A stretch of 64,000 nt of DNA from Ectobius pallidus (GCA_964059195.1 CAXKWD010000007.1:21649023-21713022), one strand, 5' to 3'; counted from the stretch's first letter, positions 11,500 through 23,174 are shown. The notes: generated by a model not told the origin, from the sequence alone. Program-made: numbers and translations.

Positions 11500-11654
11500 T
11501 CAGTGAGTGAGTGAGTGAGTGAGTGAGTGAGTGAGTGAGTCAGTGAGTCAGTGAGTCAGTCAGTCAGTCAGTCAGTCAGTCAGTCAGTCAGTCAGTCAGT
11601 CAGTCAGTCAGTCAGTCAGTCAGTCAGTCAGTCAGTCAGTCAGCCAGCCAGCCA
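11499..11654 (+). repeat. GTGA then GTCA tetranucleotide microsatellite
   Basis: A run of GTGA units passes into a long GTCA run and ends in a few GCCA units. It grows directly from the last GTCAGTGA of the preceding minisatellite unit, so the seed is visible. Confidence 0.95.
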
Positions 11655-11804
11655 TGTGGCGTTATATTATAGGGATTAAGAATATAAATTCGTCCACTGC
11701 GTTGGCTGGACGGCTGATGATTTATAGATGTACATCAAACCTACTTTAAATTGTGTTCACCTTATCCAAACCTAGCAATAGCGAAGCATTGCCGGGTCAG
11801 CTAG

Positions 11805-13892
11805 TCTTTAAATAAATTTAATTAATCCTATTTCTGGCTATGATGAAGCATTTTTATTGACACAGCAACAATCGTATGGAGAACAATACTTGAAAGCGTA
11901 TTTTGTTCACAATGCTCAACTTGAAATATTATTTTTTGTCGTGAACGAATTTTAATTGTAGTCTATAATACTTTTTGTTCATACGCGCTTAATATAATAA
12001 AATCAATTTTGTTTGTTTAATTTAAATATTGTAGTAATTTGAATTCACATCGTCTTTTAAAAGTTCGATGATTTGACGTTAAAAGGCCAAGAACAGTTTC
12101 GAGTTCCCCGTACGCAATCACCTGCCATCTATCGCAGAAGACGAGAACTTACTAACAGCTGATTGGCGAGGTCAGCTTACTCTGCTTGTATGATTATTCG
12201 AAAACCTCAAAATCTTAACATTTGATTATAACTTATTATTCGAAGAAAAACAATCGTATGCAACTTGCCTATGATGGTAAATTAGAGTCTCGTATGAAAA
12301 TTATGAAATTCCTTTCTCTCGTTTCATAAACATTGCTAGTGAGACCTACCGTACTGTGCCTGGACTGTGAGATAGTTTTTTTATTGCCTTCCACTTTGTG
12401 TTTATTTTAGGCTTTAGATGACTGTGAGAAGAATTCTAGATCCATCATACTGATATTAGCTGCCCAATGGACATTTTTTTAGATAATTCTTTGTAAGAAA
12501 TTTGACTCAGTCCAAATTAAACTCATTAGATAAACTATGAAATAAAGCAGATTTTTTTCTTATCCAAGCCCTAAGTGTATGATGTCACTTCATTCATTCA
12601 TGCTCGCTTACAATAAATTTGAATACTTTAATAGGCTATGTTTATATTTCAGTGAAAGTGCTGTCACCAACTAGTATGGGGCTACTCACTCACTTGCAAT
12701 AACTATGACGAAACGACCGAAAGGAGAAAGTATATGTGCCTCAAGTCCAGGAAAATGCAATCTGATTACTGTATGTGGAACTGCACGAATTAATACACAG
12801 GCTACACAACTTGGAGGGGTAAATTTAAAAGCTACTAAAAATTCTACTCTTACAGGAACTTACACTGGTTAAATTAACATATACTAATGCAATGGTATTG
12901 CAATATAAGAGGTTAACTGTTAGCTTAATTATCTGACACTAACTAGAAGTTCAAAGAAATTTTATTTTTTATTTTGATTAAACTGAACGATGGAGCCTAA
13001 CTGAAGAATAGTTGTCAGCAATTGGGCAAGCGTCGGAATATAAACAAAATATTCTTCTGAAAACAAAATAACTACATGTAACCTTATCTGTAAACTTATG
13101 AACATAGACTCGAATTCCATAGCTAGCTAGTTTGAGTAATTTCGGGAATTTTCCCACTTACAAAGGCAAATATGCTGAATTCGTATTCACTGAACACCTA
13201 CCCTGAACGTTAATATTGTCCGTGCTGTTTATTGAAAGTTTATTTTGACTTATGAGGAATGACCCTGCGTCTTGCTAAGCCCCCCAAAGGAGTCCCTACA
13301 TGCCCTGTTTAAATATACAACCGTGTTGTTGCATAGATCTGATCCTCCCCTACGGGCATTGTCTTATTAAATCCTGGATGGGTGCGGTAAAATAATTAAA
13401 GAATAAAACTGAAAATAAAGAATTGTAACGTAATGGATGGATTGAAAATGTTATCAATAATGCTGTAACTTGCTTTGATCCTATAATATTATTCCATTAT
13501 ATTATTCATCCTTTTTTTGTCAATAAGTATATACTAACCATACAATTTTGATTTAGCACCCAGAAATCGTTACAGATACCAATAGGAAATTATATATACC
13601 TTTAGAGTCTTATAAAATTGTCGGGTTTCACTAGACATTATTTTTCCATTGCATGAAAACCGCTTGAGGTAGAAATTTGAAAGTTACGCATAAAAGTTTT
13701 TAAGCAAAACTGTGTTAAATGTTTAAAGAATATTTTCAGAGATATACATAAACTTCTCAGTGGTGTGGTGTTAGATAACCAATTCGATCAGAAAATTTGC
13801 ACATCTTTGTTACTTCCACTCTGTGACTGTAGCCTATATATTAGTCTAGGCCTCTAATGAAAACAAAAAATTATTAGACTGGAAAAAATTTA
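11805..13892. other. No gene recognised
   Basis: AT-rich. A 55-codon frame at 12705-12872 has no family resemblance that I can name. No repeat ends recognised. Confidence 0.5.
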
Positions 13893-14292
13893 GTTTTTTC
13901 TAGGGGTTTTCCTCACCTGTGAGACAAATGTCGCGTAACTTCAGGCCCTTGTGGTCCCCAGATATCATCTGGCCGTCATTGTCATCTTCATCCCATCCTC
14001 GCCTTGTTTGGAGTGTGTGTGTGTGTGTGTGAATGGTGTGTCTCGTTCTATGTGTTCGTGTTGTCTCGGAGGTGGCCCCGGCATTGGGCTGATCACTCAT
14101 CCGGGGAGGCCCTCCATATCTTTGTCTGGTCAAAAAAGTAGGTATGTGATCCATAGATAATCCCTCTCCTGATAGGTCGCGGCCCTGTAAGGCCCGGGCG
14201 GTTTGGATCGCTTAAATCCTACAAGGGATTTAGGTAAAAAAAACTAAGGTAAAGAAAGGTAAGGAGAGGTAAAACTAAGATAAAGAAGATGA
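13893..14292 (+). mobile_element. SINE family C, 5'-truncated
   Basis: The body matches the copies at 51674-52112 and 62798-63250: TTTTCCTCACCTGTGAGACA, CCCTTGTGGTCCCCAGATAT, TCGTGTTGTCTCGGAGGTGG and GGCATTGGGCTGATCACTC. The tRNA-like head is missing. It ends in a purine-rich AAGGTAAAACTAAGATAAAG tail. A short GT microsatellite sits inside at about 14012-14031. Overlapping frames on both strands here follow from the SINE. Confidence 0.85.
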
Positions 14293-15131
14293 AGAAAATA
14301 ATTGAAAACAAGGGCTTTGAATACCTAATTTCATCAGCATTTTCTTACCTAATAACTTCAGCTGGGGCTTGTATTCATGGAGCACATGGATGGAGATTCC
14401 GGTTGAAATGAGGTCCACGTGTTACCATTAGATATTAGAGTACTATTACTGGGAGATAAGATGCCGGATAACGAAAGAAACGAGTCATTATAAAAGTTGA
14501 CCGTTGTGGACGTCAGGGCTTGAACCAGCGTCCGGCCAGGCACGAATTTATGGCGTCCTGCTTTAATGAGATCGGGCGACATTACATTAGAAGCACACGA
14601 CGTTGTAAATAACAGCGACGCCCCACAGCGGTACAATTACGACCGGTTCCCAGGTACACGGTCACACATAGCACATTCCACCCATCTTCCGCTTATTAAA
14701 CACTTGTTTTTTTTACAATTTCCTTGCGTGGGTCTCCGGCACTAGTTTCGTATGGCGAACCATTGATTGTTTAGTAGAAAACCGCTAGAGCTCTGTAAAA
14801 GTGAATGAAAATGGCGAGTACATAATACAGCGTTTTTTTTTTTTTTGATACAATAGATTAGGAGTGGCAAATAAATTTAGTCTACTGTGTGTATATATAT
14901 ATAACTTATAATGAAATGATTCTATACATTGAAGCAGACGGCAAGAAAAACTCTACCTTTTGCGATAAAACGCACGATTAATTACATAATCAAGTTTAAA
15001 ATTTAGAGGACGTGGCTAAGCTGGAAGAGGGTTGAACTTTATATTGTAGTTGGTGAAACATAACAAGTAAAGAGAAAAACTTACGCGACATTGCTGCTGC
15101 AACTGATTACCAGAGCTAATGATAATAATAA
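14293..15131. other. No gene recognised
   Basis: The 92-codon minus-strand frame at 14358-14636 lies in moderately GC-rich DNA. On the minus strand a B-box-like GGTTCAAGCCC near 14518-14530 suggests an unidentified SINE instead of a protein, but there is no second copy here to confirm it. Confidence 0.45.
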
Positions 15132-15480
15132 TCTATATATATATAAAAATGAATGTATGTGTGTGTGTGTGTGTCCTTTATGCATTACTACACCATTCAT
15201 CCGATCGCCATGAAACTTTGGGAAGTTGTTGGGTACATTCCCGGGAAGGTTTCTGTCACACTACATTTTTAATTTTAGCCTTCGTTCGCGAGTTATGAGT
15301 GAAAAACGGCAAGAAAACGTGCATTTTTTACGCTTTCGAAGCATCAGTTTTTCATTTCAGTTGTCAAATCAATTGCAGAAGGCTTTGTCTATTTTTGTCA
15401 TACTTTGGAAACAATAGCATCGCGATCGCTTTGGAAGGCAATGGATATCTCATGTTATTATAAATGCGAGAAGTTAATGA
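15132..15480 (+). mobile_element. Helitron-like 5' portion
   Basis: It starts A|TCTATATATATATAAAA and continues with ATGAATGTATGTGTG, CGCCATGAAACTTTGGGAAG, TTCGTTCGCGAGTTATGAG and GCATCGCGATCGCTTTGG, the same order as in 15852-16518 and in the array at 44251-46203. The 3' hairpin and CTAG are not found before similarity stops, so the copy is 3'-truncated. Another possible 5' start lies near 15728. Confidence 0.65.
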
Positions 15481-15851
15481 TAAGGTGATGATAAGGTAAT
15501 ATTAAATATTTATTTAACGTGGAATATATTTCTTATGAAAGATGGTTTACAGAAAATTCCGGGGAAGTTGCTTAGTTCGGGGTCCAGGCTACAACATTTC
15601 TATATGTAATCATAAGTAAAATCTCTTATGTAGGGTCGTTAAATCTGCCTGAAATGTAACGGAATTATAAGTCTGGACAAATGAATATAGAAACTATGGC
15701 CTCAGTAGGCTTATTCCATTCTTCATCTATATAAATAAAAACGAATATATGTCTGCCTGTCAAATACATTTACACACATTTTTTTCATCGTGAGTTTAAT
15801 CGATTTCAATTCTCCTAATCTTCTGAGATTGCAGCAACGCTCGACGGATAA

Positions 15852-16518
15852 TCTATATAGATCTTCTATATAGCCTACATAAAAATGAATGTATGTGTGT
15901 CTGTCCTTTATGCATTACTATGCCATTGATCCGATCACCATGAAACTTTGGGAAGTTGTTGAATACATTCCCGCAAAGGCATGCTACATTTTTAATTTTA
16001 GCTTTCGTTCGCGAGTTATGAGTGAAAACGGGATTGAGACGTACATTTCTTGCGCTTTCGAAACATCAGTTTTCAGTTGTCAAATCAATTGCAGATGACT
16101 TTGCCTACTTTCGGCATACCTTGGAAATAAAAGCATCGCGATCGTTCGAATTTTGTAAGCCCACCATGGCCGAATCATTTGTTTATAATGTCAAGGCACG
16201 CAGACAGATGAAATTTTCACCCTAGACGGAAGAAGAATAGTGAATGTAGCCCTAAATGGACAAACATTATGCAGGGTTTTTTTTAGGCCAGGGAACTCGA
16301 ATCTGAGGTTATTTTTCCCATGCTGCGCTTTCTAATCGTGGAATTCACTTCAAAGCCGGATTTACAGTTGTTTCATTAATTAGGCCTATCATTCGTTTAA
16401 TTTAGACCTATGAATGTTTAGTGTGCAAAGTGTTAGTAAATATAAAAGTTTAATTATTTTGCTCTTAATTTATAATCTTCCTATTAATTATTGTGGGCGA
16501 AGCCGCGGGGATCTGCTA
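15852..16518 (+). mobile_element. Helitron-like element, near complete
   Basis: The 5' end TCTATATAG, the body blocks CACCATGAAACTTTGGGAAG, TTCGTTCGCGAGTTATGAG and GCATCGCGATCG, and the 3' end GGGCGAAGCCGCGGGGATCTG then CTAT give the full order of the family. The expected terminal CTAG has mutated to CTAT. The small frames inside at 15889-16225 are part of the repeat and not genes. Confidence 0.72.
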
Positions 16519-16542
16519 TAAGCTATAATAAGCTGTAGCTTA

Positions 16543-16719
16543 TCTAGCGTTTTCTGAGGAAATAGTTTGTGTGTGATAAGTCGTTCTTCCCCATTTCAAA
16601 TTCTAAATACCTATATAATGACCTTAAAGACCTCGAGTTTGAAAATCGAAAGTCCTTCATAAGTTATTTTCGCATTTACAAAATACAAAACCCGAGCGAC
16701 GCCGGGCCTTTTACGCTAG
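16543..16719 (+). mobile_element. Short Helitron-like element (second subfamily)
   Basis: TATCTAGCGTTTTCTGAGG at the left and ACCCGAGCGACGCCGGGCC then CTAG|T at the right match the termini of 47574-48141. The right end has the hairpin-forming CCCGAGCGACGCCGGG upstream of CTAG. This uninterrupted copy shows what the SINE-split copy looked like before it was hit. Confidence 0.75.
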
Positions 16720-16750
16720 TAATCAATAAAAGTGGCTATCTTATGCACAG

Positions 16751-17063
16751 GTAGGGGAAGAAAGCGGACCGACTAAAATATCTAAGTTGCCGAGCCACTG
16801 CGCATGCCTAGCGGCATTCACAGGATAGCAGGGAATGTATTGAATTTGCTCTAGTGTCGACTGTTGACTTAGCTCATTTCGAAACCCATTAGAAAATAAA
16901 CTAGTAAAATTTATTAAGTAGTTAAATATCTCGGAAATCGAAAAGTAGTGGGAAAACAACGTGCATCAAGGAAACAACACAGGTATCAGGTATACACATG
17001 GACACTGGTGTGAACAAGGCTCTGAAATCAGCTACAAGAGTCGGTCCGCTTTGTTTCCCCTAC
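16751..17063. mobile_element. MITE with TAGGGGAA termini
   Basis: GTAGGGGAAGAAAGCGGACC at the left is inverted to GGTCCGCTTTGTTTCCCCTA at the right, about 24 bp with small differences. The roughly 310-bp interior has no coding content. No clear target duplication is visible, so the superfamily is left open. Confidence 0.7.
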
Positions 17064-17364
17064 ATTTACATACATTTGAAATAAAAATTATCAAAATATA
17101 GAGTAAAATATGAACTAATTTTTTAAAATAAAATTATGCAAAATTAATATAAAGAACACCTTACATTTAGTTGCATAGTTATAAATAGGACAGTTAGAGA
17201 TTTATTGCTACAACATGAAAGCCACAGAAAAGAATTGAATACATGCCTTACAACAATTTAAAGGAGAGTAACAAAAGTTTAACCTTCTTACATATAAGTT
17301 ACAATTGGGATTTTGTTAGATGTTGCTACAATTTAATATTTTAATGAGAATTTTCTATTTTGAA

Positions 17365-17515
17365 TTAGTGGGTTAAACTGAAACTACGGCTATTGAAAAA
17401 TGCTCTGTGCTCAGTAAAACTGCGCTCAACATCACAAGACGTAACAAGAACAATCCTAAATCTTGCAACATCTTCAGGAGCTAAATCATAAAAATTAAAG
17501 AAACCTGCTTTGGAA
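17365..17515 (-). pseudogene. hAT-type transposase C-terminal (dimerisation) remnant
   Basis: Read on the minus strand, about 45 codons end at a TAA and include NFYDLAPEDVARF and VTSCDVERSFTEHRAFFNSR. The V(T/P)S.DVERSFS block is the hallmark of the hAT dimerisation region shared by hAT transposases and proteins domesticated from them. The reading frame is lost upstream (a shift near 17510), with no zinc finger or catalytic part nearby, so it is a fragment. It could come from a transposon or from a domesticated gene copy; I cannot tell which. Confidence 0.65.
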
Positions 17516-18371
17516 CCGTAACATTTGGTACAAATTTTTAATAAAACATTCAGTTATGTACTCATATGCGATGTTTTCAAAAATATGTAAGAATATGTAA
17601 TGGTAAAATGTTTTATAATAGTAATAATAAATTAGAAACTCGCAGAATTGGTTTAGGAGTTGATAATTTTTTTTAGGATTTCCTTGTGATTTTATAAAAA
17701 TCCATACACGAACCAATGCTATTCGCAATCGAAGCAAGATACGCACATTCTTTCCAGCTCCTTTAACGTTTTTAGAAACTATGATTTCGACTGACGACTA
17801 GTATATGTAATTATTAAAAAACAAGTGCAATAAGTTGTTACCTCGAAATGATAGGAAAGTTTACATGTTTTAGAAAAGTTGTCCTGTTTTTTATGTGGGA
17901 ACCTGGTAAAGCATGACACTAATAATGTGTGTGTGGTACAAAGGCGCGGTTTCATGAGGCATGCACCCACGTTCATAAGGGTGGAGAGAGATTTTTTCTA
18001 AGATTTCACGGAGCGGTTAAGATATTCATGTCTACTCAAGCAAGAACGGGCATCGTGGTGTGATATTTCATTTTCATTACACACCGTGTCCGCCTGTCAA
18101 GTGGGATGTTATTTACTGCAAGTCCGAGAGTCTCCGGTTCGATCCCGGCAATTATCCTTCATCAGTATTATTGACTGCATTATCTACGGAACTCAAGCGG
18201 AACCATAGAAGAACACACTTGCAAAATAATGGAACGTGACTTAAAATCTTGTGCAAATCTCTAATCCTTGCAATAATGATGTCAAAATGTACGATTCAAT
18301 GCTCTAAGCAATTAGTGAACTGGAGAAAAAAGAAGATAGGTTTTGCATCAGGGTTCATTAAAAGGGTTTAT
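17516..18371. other. No gene recognised
   Basis: Mostly AT-rich. At about 18080-18165 a B box (CGGTTCGATCCCGG) follows a possible A box some 60 bp upstream, resembling a SINE head. No matching body or second copy is seen in the window. Confidence 0.45.
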
Positions 18372-18467
18372 TCCTACAAGCTAGAAAGAAACCTGCGCGG
18401 AAATAACCTGCACTTGCTGTAGCAATCACTGCTTCGTTCCGCGTAGGTTTATTTTTAACTTGTAGGA
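18372..18467. repeat. 96-bp foldback hairpin
   Basis: The left arm TCCTACAAGCTAGAAAGAAA plus CCTGCGCGGAA and the right arm TTCCGCGTAGG plus TTTATTTTTAACTTGTAGGA are complementary over about 31 bp each with a few mismatches. A 34-bp loop separates them. It resembles a minimal foldback MITE. Confidence 0.7.
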
Positions 18468-21400
18468 CTATAGTTTCCCATACCTTAATTTGCGTCTTAA
18501 TGTAAAATAAAGTATACTCTTGAGAATAATGCATATAATAATCATGAATGCATACGTATCCAAGTTTATTCTTGCATGGCTTTAGAACAGTGTTTTTTTT
18601 TTCTCAATGCGAAACTCAATTTTCTATCTATACTGCAACTGCGGACTCCTGCATGTAGTATGTGTACCATATGAAGATAAAGACAGCCTAGTGTTGTCCC
18701 TTGAAGAGAATAAGCCTCCTAGTAAAGTAGATAGCTGAAGTAAGTTTACAATACCATCCCTTTTTCGTTGACTATTCCACTCATACGCCGCGTGTTTGAT
18801 AATGACCAATAACGTTTAGCAGTTCTTCGCATATAGACCAATCACGTCGTTTATCTTACAAAATGCTTACTACGTATTAATGTAAGGATGGAATTATACA
18901 ATGGATAAAATTTTCAGCTCATTACTGGACACTTAAGCATCAATCTGCCGTGATTAATACGTCCCATCTGCCATTAAATAGCACGAAAACAGATTATTTT
19001 ATACAACACAACTTGTTTGGAAATTGAAATAATATAGCCTAAATGTACTATTGATTAAAAACACAATTTTGATTCAATGCAAGCCAGTTCGTATGCTTTT
19101 ATTCTGTTCTGCTGTTAGATTACCCGAATTAGATTAACTACGTCTTATATGCACCATTGGTAGCATTGGTTACACCATGGTAACTCGAATCAATTCATGG
19201 ATGATTGATTCTTAATATGCCATGATCTAGCATCTGTTAGTAATTATTATTTGTATAATCCGTTACATTTTTATTCATGGAATAGTCTAATGAACAACGG
19301 CTACAAGCACGGCTACCCAAACAAGAACAAGCACGAAATGCCTTGCGATCAGGCATGTCTCGAGTATTTTTAGCAATTTTTTTTTTGATATGTATATACA
19401 AAGTAAACGTTTCCATTTTCATATAAATTTTGACTTGAAACTTTTACTGATAAGCAGATTTAGAAAACTGTGACCGTTAAAAGGCCATATTTCAGAAACG
19501 ATTGAGTTTTACGCCAAGGTTTCTTGAGAAAGTTTGATCTGCAAGTTTAGTTCTATCGACTGATGCAATAAAAAATTTGCTATTTAAAAAGCATGTGACC
19601 GTTAGTTGGTCGGTACTCCGGTAACGGTCAACCGATTTGGTCCAAAATCAATAGAGGTCTTTCTTTGGACCTTTTAAGGGTATATAGTAAGTTCTGTAAA
19701 AAACTGGCAAAGCATATTCGAGATATCGCGGGTAAAGAAAGACAGACTTTTTTCCCGTTTACCAAGTATTCTTCTCGCACTTACTAACACTAAGCAGGTC
19801 TATGGCTGATGGTATCAGTGGCTGTCTGTGTATTTGAAGTAATTAACCAATGTTAGTGTCCGAATGCGACTCTCGTTACATCAGGGCATAAATATTTATG
19901 TGTGTTCTCTATGCTATCCGTATGTGTGGGATTGCCGATTATTCCGAATTGGTGGATTTCGATTTTTTTTAATTGCATCCGGGGTTATAGATTAGTGGTA
20001 TCATTTTTTCATAATAGATTCCGCCATTATTTTCTTTAAGAGTAAAATTAACTGAATAAAATGCCAAAGTCAATTCATGAAACATTTTCCCTGTGTTCTA
20101 CGATCTTGAGAAGGTGACGCGACGATCTTAGAGCAAATGCGAAATCGGTTGTTGGACCGGAGATATAGCCTAAGGCTCAGGTAAACCGAGGGTGAAAGGC
20201 GGGGCAAAAAAAATCCTGAAATACCTTCTTTAACTGCTGTATATTCGTTTAGAATGTTACTATTTCTGGCTACTGAATCAATTGGATTTGCTAACTTATC
20301 TTATAGGCCATGAATACCCGCTGCAGTAATACTCGGGGAGTTTTATTGTAGTTCAGAATACCGAGACAGTGCCTGGAAATATTAGCAACACCTTTTACTT
20401 TATGTCTACCGTAGATATGAAGGTGAAAGAAGTACTTAGGCCTCTTCAAAACTGAAATTCTATAACTACTTTTTTCATTCTCAGAGCCCATAAATGTAAT
20501 TCAGAGGAAGGGGGAATCAGAGTTTGATCACGAAAAATCATGTCAACGAGTACTTTTATTTTGGAACTTGTCATCGGGCGGCGACGTAACATAATTCATG
20601 CCGACTGCTCTCTTATTCTTACTACCATATTTGCCTCGCTTCCTACAAATAGTAAGGAGACCCTTAGGATTCCTAGTGATTGAGGCTTGAGGATCTTCAG
20701 TTAGGGCGACCCTTCATGTTGGTAAGGCTGTCAGCCATAACCGGCGATTAACTTTACTCCACGATTTCCGTTGGAGACTGAATCAACTTCAGGGTCGTAA
20801 TACCGCAAAAGGAATAGGCCTACTGAAAAATTACAATGACCTCTTCGACGATCAAACCCTACACTTTCCTGTTCTTAACGTAATGAGTATGGCGCACCCG
20901 GTATTAATTTACTTGTAGAACACTGAGTTATCTTCAATCCAAACCTTAGCGATATTGTTTAAGTTCTGTAAATTTATGTATATTGTTACTCGCATGTGAG
21001 GAAGGCCTCAAAATATTATAGAATCAGTTGAGAGATTTTAATGTAATTAATAATGACAGAAATGCAAGTAGAATGTTATGGAAACAGAATCTACACAAAA
21101 TAAACCGCTTCCAGAAATTATCCATAAATTAATAGAAAAATATTATTCTACAGTATATAAGGAGTTACAGGGGTACCCACACCCCGGGCTTCCTGAGTCG
21201 TTAGTTTTTCCGAAGTCCCGGTTTTTTACTCGGATTCATAAGAACATATATTTTATTTTTGTTTTTTATGAGATCTTAAAGCACGTCTGGTGCAAACCCT
21301 AAAGATTTCTTACAATACTCCAGCAGGGAATATAGAAACAGAACATGTAACATAAACTAAGGAGTCGGCTGGTCCTCTAGTGGACTATATTAGTCTTTGT

Positions 21401-22019
21401 TATTAATCGCTATTGTGCTTATAACAAGCACAAGCAAATAGCAACAAAGTCGTTACATAATTCATATGTTACGGGCTGAAAAGTTGAAAGCAATAAATTC
21501 CGTTAATGAAACGCGATAGCTTACATATAAAACTGATACTGGTAGAGCACATGGAGAGCCATATTAAGGTTAACTATCAATTTGTCAGCCATTACTGTTA
21601 AAAGATTGAGATTTCTTAGAAAGTGTCTGGGCTTGAGTTAATGAGGCTATCATCTGCACATAGCACTTGATGTTCATGTAGGGGCATATTCTAGATTTGA
21701 TAGATACTACAGGAATTCTTTCTGCATAGTCCCAGTCATGCAGTCTCGACATGTGAAATGAATTAAAAAACTGGAAAATGTGGAAGTCGTGAATGTGGAC
21801 TATTGAGACTTCCCATATTAGTACTGTACTTGTTAATTGCCGAGAAAGTGGTGTGATGGCTCTTGGCTGATAAAACGGTTCCTCCTACTGGTAGTCTAAT
21901 AGCAACTTCTGTCTCGCACATTGTAGCCGGGATTGTGAATTCAACTAGGAATTTTTTTTTTCTGTACATGTACTTCCGTTATTATTGCGTTATGAAACTT
22001 GATATGTATTTATTTTATT
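18468..22019. other. No gene recognised; one decayed minisatellite unit
   Basis: A long interval without a convincing gene. At about 19600-19740 GGTCAACCGATTTGGTCCAA, AATCAATAGAGGTC and AAAGCATATTCGAGATATCG is a decayed, isolated unit of the array found at 43280-43990. The frames at 20291-20491, 21078-21302 and 21763-21969 show no domain. Confidence 0.5.
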
Positions 22020-22526
22020 AAGTGCCAGAATGGTACTTTATGAAATTGTGTCGGGGACGGGAAAATGTCTGTCCACCTGTCTATCTGTGTGTCTGTATGC
22101 GCGATAATTCAAATACGCTTTATCGGATTTTCATGAAACTTGGTATACGCTTTTATATCATCCATTTGAAGAAGCCTATTGATTTTGAACCAATTCGGTT
22201 GACCGGTACCGCTGTAATGCTCAATTTAGTGCCGATTTTGTGGTAATATATTAGAAGGATTTTATCAAATGGAAATCAGTTCTCATGGGAATATTGTTTT
22301 ACAGTGTTCATATACGGCTTTGAAAGTTGCAGTACAGGAGCTTTGACAAGTAACAGTACCCTCATATTCCTTCACATATGCTTATCAATCTAGACCTTTG
22401 TTCTTCTGTAAGCCCTGCATAATGAATCGATCTGGAGCTTAACTCGGAAATCTAATTAAAAAAAACTTATTTTGTGTATATCATAATTGCATTTATCAAT
22501 GATTAAACAAAAGCATTTTGGCACTT
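22020..22526 (+). mobile_element. Element X, copy 1 (AAGTGCCAG termini)
   Basis: The termini AAGTGCCAGAATG and CATTTTGGCACTT are inverted. Inside are TGGTACTTTATGAAATTGTG, a CTGTC-rich stretch, TATCGGATTTTCATGAAACT, GGTTGACCGGTACCGCTGT, TAAGCCCTGCATAATGAATC and TCTGGAGCTTAACTCGGAAA. Copies 2 (23091-23792) and 3 (33144-44045, inverted and split) share this order but also carry a SINE, which this copy lacks. No transposase; the superfamily is not assigned. Confidence 0.75.
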
Positions 22527-22649
22527 TGTTATCTTGTTGACCTCATTTTATTTAATATCTGACTTGATATTTATTTAGTTTATTTCATTTCATTACATTT
22601 ATTTTAATTATTTATTTATTTTATTACGTACCTTTACATATCCTTACTT

Positions 22650-22970
22650 AATTGCATTGACCGCCTGTGTGGTTTCGTGTTTGCGTCGCTAGCTACAGAT
22701 CCGCAGGCCCGGGTTCGATCCCCGGTACCTCCTCGGAATTTCCTGAGGTAGGGAGCTCTGGATCGGGGTGCACTCAGCCTAGTGAAACAAACTGAGGAGC
22801 TACTTGATTGAAAAATAGCGTCTGCGGTCACGGAATCCATCATTAACGGTCGTGGGTGTCTGCATGCTGACCAAATGCCCCAATCCTCCCATCTGTCTCT
22901 AGTAGATAACGCAGTGGACGGATGGTGGGCCTAGTCTCACATGGGATGTAGTGCCTCTGAGTTTAATATC
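22650..22970 (+). mobile_element. SINE family E
   Basis: The tRNA-like head has an excellent B box (CCCGGGTTCGATCCCCGG) with CTAGCTACAGATCCGCAGG before it. The body runs CTCCTCGGAATTTCCTGAGG, CATCATTAACGGTCGTGGG, GCATGCTGACCAAATGCCCC and AATCCTCCCATCTGTCTC. Part of the body recurs at 50548-50625. The acceptor stem does not close, so it is not a tRNA gene. Confidence 0.75.
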
Positions 22971-23090
22971 TTTTTCTTAATTTCATTATTAAACTTAACG
23001 TGTTGACTTACTTATTTCGGATTTGTTTGTAATTTTATTTCTTAGTTAGTCGTAGATTAGTTTGTAGGATTATTAGGTGTAGCATAGTTA

Positions 23091-23139
23091 AGTGCCAGTA
23101 TGGTACGTACTTTATGAGATTGAGTGCGGGACGGGAATA

Positions 23140-23174
<35 letters not shown>

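Larger units (their letters stand above)
10723..11804 (+). mobile_element. Helitron-like element carrying internal satellites
   Basis: It starts with TCTATATAG and ends with a short GC-rich hairpin region (AGCGAAGCATTGCCGGG) followed by CTAG before T, the classic Helitron 3' terminus; no target duplication is expected. Near the 5' end is ACTCGCTTCGCTCATTGGG. Its interior is four copies of a roughly 150-bp unit and then a tetranucleotide tract. A decayed relative lacking most of the array lies at 53001-53660. No Rep/helicase is encoded, so it is non-autonomous. Confidence 0.75.

Noticed and set aside
11499..11654. CRISPR-like array
   Set aside because: Regular repetition is a tetranucleotide microsatellite without spacers; the context is a eukaryotic Helitron.
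12705..12872. 55-codon frame starting MTKRPKGESICAS
   Set aside because: Composition looks less AT-biased than its surroundings, but there is no homology I can name and no splice or promoter context.
13951..14160. Plus-strand 69-codon frame with a similar partner at 62827-63102
   Set aside because: Repeated occurrence suggested a protein family, but both are translations of SINE C; the shared peptide reflects the shared repeat.
14358..14636. 92-codon minus-strand frame in GC-richer DNA
   Set aside because: A B-box-like GGTTCAAGCCC within it makes an unrecognised SINE more likely than a gene; evidence is insufficient for either.
19237..19422. Small minus-strand Cys/Arg-containing frame
   Set aside because: No paired cysteines in a known spacing and no flanking evidence; considered chance.
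22650..22730. Functional tRNA gene
   Set aside because: A and B boxes are present, but the acceptor and anticodon stems do not pair and a SINE body follows. The same reasoning was applied at 1614, 23478, 26876, 27407 and 51674.
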